NCBI GenBank assembly: GCA_964360145.1
Contig: CAYHWW010000046.1
Coordinates: forward strand, 1 to 19,967
Direction: 5' to 3'
Source of the DNA: CAYHWW01 sp964360145
Lineage (GTDB): Bacteria > Bdellovibrionota > UBA1018 > CAYHWW01
DNA length: 19,967 nucleotides
The notes beneath the pieces are model-generated. The model did not search any database. It had not been told where the DNA came from and saw only the letters and a list, made by a program, of their open reading frames with translations. Positions 15,752-19,967 of this stretch are shown one piece after another; positions within the stretch are counted from its first letter, which is position 1; each line of letters starts with the position of its first letter. Both the position numbers and the translations under genes were made by a program.

Positions 15752-15783
15752 ACAGTCCCGTTTTCCCTTGTTACGGCCATCCC

Positions 15784-16467
15784 ATGGGTATGGGTGTGTT
15801 CTTGTTTTTTTCGACGCTGGTTTTCGCCAGTGACTTCGATGACCTGCCGGACTGCGCCACCGCGGGCTTGGGTGATGGCGCCTGCATCGAGAGGGCCCAG
15901 CAGCTCCACCCCACCCAATTCGCGTTGGGATTGCGCCGGGTCACTGTGAAGCACCACCACATTCAATCCTTGAGCCGTGCCGACCGCCAAGCTTATCTGG
16001 CCCGCAACCCCGTCCCCGTGGTGCTGGGCCCTCGCTGCCAGCTTTATCTCACGGATCACCACCACCTGGCCCGGGCGGTGCTCGAAGCAGGCCACTCCAA
16101 GGTGGTGTTGACGCTCCTCCACGACTGGAGCCACCTCAGCGTCGACGACTTTTGGGACCGCATGGAGCGGGCGGGGCTGGTGTATCTTTTGGATGAGGCA
16201 GGCCAGGGCCCCCAAGACCCCCGCACGCTGCCCGCCAGCGTGCTGGCGCTGGTGGACGACCCCTATCGCAGCCTCGCGGGCTTTGCCCGGGAGCGGGGCT
16301 GCTTTCAAAAATCACCTATTCCTTACGCCGAATTCCAATGGGCGGAGCACTTCCGCCCCCGCATCGACGTGGGCACCACCAACGCGGACTTCAAGGCCGC
16401 AGTGCAGGCGGCGCTCTCCATCTGCCATGACCCGGCGGCGGGCCATTTGCCGGGATTCATTCCTTGA
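15784..16467 (+). CDS. ParB-like nuclease-fold protein (ParBc_2 type), apparently exported
   Basis: This 227-residue protein resembles stand-alone ParB/sulfiredoxin-fold proteins of the ParBc_2 kind. Seen motifs are LHPTQFALGLRRV (41-53), RNPVPVVLGP (74-83), LYLTDHHHLARAVLEAG (87-103), DDPYRSLAGFARERG (158-172) and YAEFQWAEHFRPRI (181-194). The biochemical role of this family is not established, and no HTH DNA-binding domain follows, so chromosome partitioning is unlikely. The N-terminus MGMGVFLFFSTLVFASDF looks like a short signal sequence, which would place the protein outside the cytoplasm. The cysteines (C24, C34, C85, C172) fit an exported, possibly disulfide-containing protein. A second in-frame ATG lies at 15790. 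It begins 32 bp after the cyclase gene and is followed by another exported protein. Confidence 0.82.
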   Translation: MGMGVFLFFSTLVFASDFDDLPDCATAGLGDGACIERAQQLHPTQFALGLRRVTVKHHHIQSLSRADRQAYLARNPVPVVLGPRCQLYLTDHHHLARAVLEAGHSKVVLTLLHDWSHLSVDDFWDRMERAGLVYLLDEAGQGPQDPRTLPASVLALVDDPYRSLAGFARERGCFQKSPIPYAEFQWAEHFRPRIDVGTTNADFKAAVQAALSICHDPAAGHLPGFIP

Positions 16468-16494
16468 TTTCGTTATAAATACATCGTATTTGGC

Positions 16495-16511
16495 CGCCTC
16501 TCCCTGAGGCG
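16495..16511 (+). promoter_or_regulatory. GC hairpin that would cover the ribosome site of the 16520 gene
   Basis: CGCCTC-TCCCT-GAGGCG is a 6-bp perfect stem just upstream of ATG 16520. Its right arm contains the only Shine-Dalgarno-like GAGG (16506-16509), 10 nt before the ATG. An AT-rich 6-bp repeat (AAATAC-ATC-GTATTT, 16477-16491) lies just before it. No T-run follows, so an intrinsic terminator is unlikely. It may hide the ribosome site or may be chance. Confidence 0.3.
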
Positions 16512-16519
16512 CCCCCCCC

Positions 16520-17896
16520 ATGCAATTGATCCCATCGTCACTGTTATGCGTTCTCCTCTTCGTCACGGCGGTGGGTGCCCATGGCGCCCCCCCACCTCGC
16601 AGCTTCTTCAATTTCGTGCTCACCAACCCCTTGGGTAATCTGTGCAAGGCGCTCCTGCAAAAGCCCGCGGAAACTTACCTCAGCGCCAACAAGCCCTGGG
16701 ACCTGAGCGCCGATGCCCAGGCGCGCATCCAGGTCATCAATGACCGCATGGCCACTTTGATCGACAACACTGGCTCCGATGACTCCATCACCAACCAGCT
16801 AGAGCAAGGCGCCGCTGAAGTGCTGCAAATCCTCCAGGAAGAGCGTCAGCACACGCTGAACCCCGTCAGCCGCTTTTTCTTTCGCGGTGCCGCCCGGGAC
16901 GTGGAATCCCAAACGGGCCTCTATGCCCGCACCCTGGGCGGCCTCATCTTCATCATGATGGGCCCTCACTACAACCCCATCTTTAACCGTATCGCGACCC
17001 CCAACGTCAACGCCTGGCGCGGCGACAGCACTGACTTCGCGGACCGCGTGGTGGCCCTCCATGAGATGCAGCATGCCCGGGACCGCAATCTCCATCCCCT
17101 TCCCTGGCTCTTGATGCTGAAAGCCATACCCTGGGACATGTTCAGCTGGTTCGCGCAAACGCCCATTACCCCCTCCGTTCGCTTCTGGTCTGAATCCGCC
17201 GCCATGGGCGCTCAATGGGAAATCGCCCGCCTCATCCCCAAAGTCTCCCGCGCCAAAATCAAGGAGAAGCTGGACCGCAGGATCATCCTCCTCATGAAGG
17301 ATAAAGATTTTTTTCGGCGTGCTCTCAGTCTAGCGCGGATGAATCAAAGCTTTGGCTTCCATGAGCTTGAGGACTTCTCCAGTGGCCTCGCTGGAATCCA
17401 ACTCTATCTGGAGCAGATCAATGCGTTCCTCACCGACTTCGACTTTGCCCCCGTCCCCGTGGATGACACATTCACAACACAAGAGCTGGCTCACTTTACG
17501 CAAACCAGAGAGATTGATTTAGATCGCCTGGTGCCCCTGCTGGAAAAACTCGAGATCATCGAGGAGCTCATGGCGTACGGCAACCGCCAGGGCCGCGGTA
17601 CCCCTCGCGTGCTGGAAGCCCTGCTCATCAAGATCGCGACGGAAACCCTGACGAATGCCGATCTACCCACGAAAGAGGCATTCCTCCGAGCCCAAGAGCG
17701 CTTCCATAAGTACAGCTTCGACCAGCTCATCGACCAAAACTTCGGTCCCAGCGGCTTTAAGAAGTTCGCCCTGATGTCGACCCTGGCAGCCACTGCCATG
17801 TGGCTCCTGCACGGCGCTGACACGAGTCAGATGCCCCAGGTGTTTTTGACTGACGTCAACATGCTCTTCCGCTTCATAGAGCAGTTTGCAAAATAA
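16520..17896 (+). CDS. Exported putative zinc metalloprotease with HExxH motif, unknown family
   Basis: The protein has 458 residues and a clear signal peptide (MQLIPSSLLCVLLFVTAVGA, followed by HGA). I cannot name the family. The central part contains ALHEMQHARDRN, where H181-E182-x-x-H185 is a zincin HExxH motif. Forty residues after H185, WSESAAMGAQWE supplies E225 as a possible third zinc ligand in a helix, the gluzincin arrangement. The rest is largely helical with no recognisable domain. A hydrophobic stretch near 424-435 (ALMSTLAATAMWLL) could be a membrane-associated helix. Its job may be cleavage of envelope or external proteins, inferred from the motif and export signal only. It lies 52 bp after the ParB-like gene, which is also apparently exported, and has a weak GAGG ribosome site. 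Confidence 0.85.
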   Translation: MQLIPSSLLCVLLFVTAVGAHGAPPPRSFFNFVLTNPLGNLCKALLQKPAETYLSANKPWDLSADAQARIQVINDRMATLIDNTGSDDSITNQLEQGAAEVLQILQEERQHTLNPVSRFFFRGAARDVESQTGLYARTLGGLIFIMMGPHYNPIFNRIATPNVNAWRGDSTDFADRVVALHEMQHARDRNLHPLPWLLMLKAIPWDMFSWFAQTPITPSVRFWSESAAMGAQWEIARLIPKVSRAKIKEKLDRRIILLMKDKDFFRRALSLARMNQSFGFHELEDFSSGLAGIQLYLEQINAFLTDFDFAPVPVDDTFTTQELAHFTQTREIDLDRLVPLLEKLEIIEELMAYGNRQGRGTPRVLEALLIKIATETLTNADLPTKEAFLRAQERFHKYSFDQLIDQNFGPSGFKKFALMSTLAATAMWLLHGADTSQMPQVFLTDVNMLFRFIEQFAK

Positions 17897-17966
17897 GCCC
17901 GAGCCCAGGACTAGATCAAGGCATCAAATGGATTACACATTGCGACGAGCGCGGCAGTGGGCGAAT

Positions 17967-17995
17967 TTGACATTATATCCGATCGGATATATAAT
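17967..17995 (+). promoter_or_regulatory. Consensus sigma-70 promoter with 18-bp palindromic operator in its spacer
   Basis: The -35 is TTGACA (17967-17972) and the -10 is TATAAT (17990-17995), separated by exactly 17 bp: a full consensus promoter. The spacer is almost filled by TATATCCGATCGGATATA (17974-17991), an 18-bp perfect palindrome that runs into the -10. A repressor bound there would block RNA polymerase. The natural candidate is the XRE protein encoded just downstream. Transcription should start at about 18002, leaving at most a few bases before ATG 18005. Confidence 0.88.
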
Positions 17996-18004
17996 CTAGA
18001 TTCG

Positions 18005-18505
18005 ATGAATCCGATTCTCCGTTTACGGTCTCAAGCCGGTATGACTCAAAAAGCGCTAGCCGCAATGGCGGGCACTTCTCAGCCCACTATTGCATCGTAT
18101 GAGGCCGGTGCAAAGTCACCCACCTTTGCGACACTCGAAAGGCTGGCACAGTCACTTGGCCTTGAGGTCGACGTCACTTTTATCTCTCCTTTGACGCGGG
18201 AGGATTTGCGGAGCCTTGCCTATCACCGTGCCGTCATTGAAAAATTGAAATTTGAACCCGAAACCGTACTTGCAAGAGCCCGGCGCAATCTTAAAGCAAT
18301 GTCAAAGAAACACCCTGACGTCAAAAGCCTCTTCGATCACTGGAAACAGTGGTTGAGCCTCTCTGTTGACGATCTCATCAGTTGCTGCTTGGACTCGAGC
18401 CCGCTTGCGCGCGACATGAGGCAAGTCACTCCCTTTGCAGGCGTCTTGAGCGCACGGGAGCGACTTGAAGTCCTCAAAAAATTCAGAAAAGAGGAGCATC
18501 GATGA
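18005..18505 (+). CDS. XRE-family HTH regulator, antitoxin-like
   Basis: The protein has 166 residues from ATG 18005. A GTG at 17957 would extend the frame, but it lies upstream of the consensus promoter and is not expected on the transcript. Residues 3-58 form a Cro/C1-type HTH: ILRLRSQAGMTQKALAAMAG, then TSQPTIASYEAGAKSPTFAT with LERLAQSLGL. The remaining 100 residues have no recognised domain and may hold or inhibit the partner. It probably represses its own promoter through the palindrome at 17974-17991. The predicted mRNA is nearly leaderless and there is no Shine-Dalgarno. The stop codon overlaps the ATG of the nucleotidyltransferase gene (18502-18505), as in toxin-antitoxin operons. 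Its base composition looks more AT-rich than the neighbouring genes, suggesting acquisition. Confidence 0.88.
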   Translation: MNPILRLRSQAGMTQKALAAMAGTSQPTIASYEAGAKSPTFATLERLAQSLGLEVDVTFISPLTREDLRSLAYHRAVIEKLKFEPETVLARARRNLKAMSKKHPDVKSLFDHWKQWLSLSVDDLISCCLDSSPLARDMRQVTPFAGVLSARERLEVLKKFRKEEHR

Positions 18506-19023
18506 ATAGGAGTCAGTTCGCTCACACCGTACGGGCAGCCGCTGCTGTCCTTGGGGTGAGTGAAGTTCTGGTGATTGGGAGTCAAGCCGTTCATGCTTCC
18601 ATCGATGTTTTGTTCCCAGCGGTCAATCGTTCGATCGAAACGGATATCGCCGCCCTGAACGACAAAGACGGAAAGATGGCCGATTTGATCGATGGCTCCA
18701 TCGGGGAGGCCTCGCTCTTTCAGGATACCCACGGTTATTATGCCCAGGGGGTCGAGCCAAAGACTGCGATCCTGCCTGACGGCTGGAGGCAAAGGTTGGT
18801 TCCATTCTCTTCGCCGGAAACCAATGGCGTCACCGCTCATTGCCTGGAACTCCACGATCTCTGGATCTCAAAGGCGATAGCAGGGCGGCCGAAGGATCGC
18901 GAGTTCTGTGATGAGCTCATAAAAAGGAAGTACGTTAGGGCCCAGGTACTGAAGGATCGCTTGAAGAAAGTGAAAGGTCAGTCTCTGGGTAAAATCGCGG
19001 CCGTGCGCGGCTGGATCAGCTGA
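18502..19023 (+). CDS. DUF6036-type nucleotidyltransferase-like protein, putative toxin
   Basis: The 173-residue protein resembles minimal nucleotidyltransferase-fold proteins of the DUF6036 kind, related to AbiEii-type toxins. Motif blocks are VLVIGSQAVHASI (22-34, the glycine-serine loop), SIETDIAAL (44-52, carrying acidic residues E46 and D48), IDGSIGEASLFQDTHGYYAQ (63-82) and LHDLWISKAIAGRPKDREFC (117-136). Such proteins are expected to transfer a nucleotide to an RNA or protein target, but this subgroup's substrate is unknown. A strong GAGGAG (18491-18496) lies 5 nt before the ATG, so its own ribosome loading is better than that of the upstream gene. It is coupled to the XRE gene by a 4-bp overlap. 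The toxin role is inferred from this layout. Confidence 0.85.
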   Translation: MNRSQFAHTVRAAAAVLGVSEVLVIGSQAVHASIDVLFPAVNRSIETDIAALNDKDGKMADLIDGSIGEASLFQDTHGYYAQGVEPKTAILPDGWRQRLVPFSSPETNGVTAHCLELHDLWISKAIAGRPKDREFCDELIKRKYVRAQVLKDRLKKVKGQSLGKIAAVRGWIS

Positions 19024-19207
19024 AGAACTGAGTTTTAGCTTCTTTGCTTTAGGGAATGCTGGGGACACTTGCTCCTCGCGTGAGACTTGGCCAGTCGCTG
19101 CCCGAGCTTCACTGCTGGCTTTTCCACTCCTGAAACTCGCTTGGACGAATTTTAAATCGAGCAATATTCCCGTCGTGTAGATTCAGTATTTCTATTTCGA
19201 TTTTCTA

Positions 19208-19855
19208 TTAACCTTTATTATGGGTATTCATAATAAAGGCCGCCCGCAGGCCCAGGGGCCAGCGCACGGTGCGTGGGGCTTCGCCCTGGCCCCAGATGCG
19301 GCGCAGTTTTTCCGCGAAGGCGGGCAGGGGAATGGTGCGGTAACCTGTTTCCACCAGCTTTCGCGGCAGCTCCCAGTAGGGTCCCAGCTCGCCTTGGTAG
19401 AAAGAGAACACTGCTTCGTCGATTTCCGGTGTGATGAGGGCCAGCTCGTAGCACCAGAACGCAAGTACGGCACCGGAGCACCCCACGCGCCTTGCTTCGG
19501 TGAAAAAGGCGTCGTGGCGGAACCAATGGAAAGCCTGGGCCACGGTGATGAGGTCCACGCTGCCGGAGGCGAGGCCCGAGTCCTCGGCGGCGGCCACGCT
19601 GTAGCACACGCGGGGATGGATCGTGCTGCTTGCAATTTGTTTTTCAGAGGGATCCGTGGCCACCACCGATTCAAAATATGCAGCGAGGGCCACCGCCGCC
19701 TGGCCGTTTCCCGTACCGCAGTCCCAGGCCGTGCCACGGGCCGACGCCTGGGCCGAGAGCCACTCAAAGAGCGCGGCGGGATAGGTGGGCCGGTAGCGGG
19801 CGTACTCGCTGGCGTGACCGGAGAAGAGGTCTTTGTAGGACGGAGTGGCGCTCAT
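19208..19855 (-). CDS. Class I SAM-dependent methyltransferase, probably internally shortened
   Basis: The protein has 215 residues. The N-terminal half is a normal Methyltransf_11-type domain: YKDLFSGHASEYARYRPTYP (7-26), SAM motif I AWDCGTGNGQAAVAL (43-57), acidic loop ATDPSEKQI (66-74) and the block VDLITVAQAFHWF. The C-terminal half then runs ETGYRTIPLPAFAEKLRRIW straight to GQGEAPRTVRWPLGLR. Relatives of about 250 residues usually have some 45 residues in between, including a conserved tryptophan and a YLRTWSA-like helix; these are missing, without a frameshift. The last residues (AAFIMNTHNKG) are encoded inside a hairpin at 19212-19239. The substrate is unknown and activity is doubtful. 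It starts 32 bp after the gene entering from the right edge. Confidence 0.78.
   Translation of the reverse strand: MSATPSYKDLFSGHASEYARYRPTYPAALFEWLSAQASARGTAWDCGTGNGQAAVALAAYFESVVATDPSEKQIASSTIHPRVCYSVAAAEDSGLASGSVDLITVAQAFHWFRHDAFFTEARRVGCSGAVLAFWCYELALITPEIDEAVFSFYQGELGPYWELPRKLVETGYRTIPLPAFAEKLRRIWGQGEAPRTVRWPLGLRAAFIMNTHNKG
19212..19239. repeat. 10-bp perfect inverted repeat at the 3' end of the methyltransferase gene
   Basis: CCTTTATTAT-GGGTATTC-ATAATAAAGG has 10 matched base pairs and an 8-nt loop. It lies inside the last codons of the minus-strand methyltransferase gene, just before TAA 19208-19210. It is AT-rich and has no T-tract after it on either strand, so it is not a standard intrinsic terminator. 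The 184 bp between the nucleotidyltransferase stop and this gene (19024-19207) hold no gene that I can support. Confidence 0.6.
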
Positions 19856-19887
19856 GGCCGCAGTAAAGCACCGGCGTTAGGCCGTGG

Positions 19888-19967
19888 CTAGGCGAAGGTA
19901 TTTTGTCGGCTGGCGAGGCGGAGGAGGAGCCCGGCGACCAAGGCAATGGGATGGACCCACCCTGTTG
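19888..19967 (-). CDS. C-terminal end of a probable membrane protein
   Basis: A frame open from the right edge ends at TAG 19888-19890. It reads TGWVHPIALVAGLLLRLASR followed by QNTFA, which looks like a final membrane helix and a short tail. It would lie 32 bp upstream of the methyltransferase gene on the same strand. Two other minus frames are also open here, so the choice rests on the helix-like composition. Confidence 0.4.
   Translation of the reverse strand, partial: TGWVHPIALVAGLLLRLASRQNTFA

Noticed and set aside
17957..18004. GTG start giving the XRE protein 16 more residues
   Set aside because: The consensus promoter lies inside this stretch, so the start would be upstream of the transcript.
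17998..19184. Direct repeat TAGATTC flanking the XRE-nucleotidyltransferase module as an insertion duplication
   Set aside because: Only 7 bp match, and the left copy lies inside the promoter-to-ATG segment, so chance is the simpler explanation.

Overview
The window is moderately GC-rich, gene-dense bacterial chromosome. Its core is a complete nitrite-to-nitrous-oxide module. The best lineage hint is the FHA-GGDEF protein at 14849-15751, whose layout matches DgcB of Bdellovibrio, so I lean to a free-living or predatory Bdellovibrionota or deltaproteobacterial-type organism. That placement is tentative, because no rRNA or other marker gene is present. I found no tRNA, rRNA, CRISPR array, insertion sequence or nosZ.

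Region 1 (1-9109) is denitrification. After the tail of an unidentified gene comes nnrS (+). It converges on a minus-strand operon, nirK - nirV-like - sco-like. NirK is the three-domain form with a C-terminal cytochrome c. Divergent from nirK, across a 145-bp regulatory gap with a CRP/FNR-type inverted repeat, lies norC-norB-norQ-norD (+). NorC is unusual: it has a second cytochrome c domain. NirK would reduce nitrite to NO, NorCB would reduce NO to N2O, NorQ and NorD would mature the reductase, the Sco-like protein could deliver copper, and NnrS would support NO tolerance.

Region 2 (9135-12336, minus strand) holds a secreted protein of unknown function, an MnmC-like methyltransferase, a 28-codon membrane ORF overlapping the end of the next gene, and a GT-C-type multi-spanning membrane protein. 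Region 3 (12398-17896, plus strand) holds an acyl-CoA dehydrogenase overlapping glucose-6-phosphate isomerase, the FHA-GGDEF protein, an apparently exported ParB-like protein, and an exported protein with an HExxH zinc-protease motif.

Region 4 (17967-19023) looks like an acquired two-gene module: an XRE repressor followed by a DUF6036-type nucleotidyltransferase. They are translationally coupled, and transcription starts from a consensus sigma-70 promoter (TTGACA, 17 bp, TATAAT). An 18-bp perfect palindrome fills its spacer, and the predicted transcript starts almost at the ATG. This toxin-antitoxin-like pair is the strongest candidate for something not well described. The window ends with a methyltransferase (-) that seems to lack an internal block, with a 10-bp-stem hairpin at its 3' end, and the likely C-terminus of a membrane protein.
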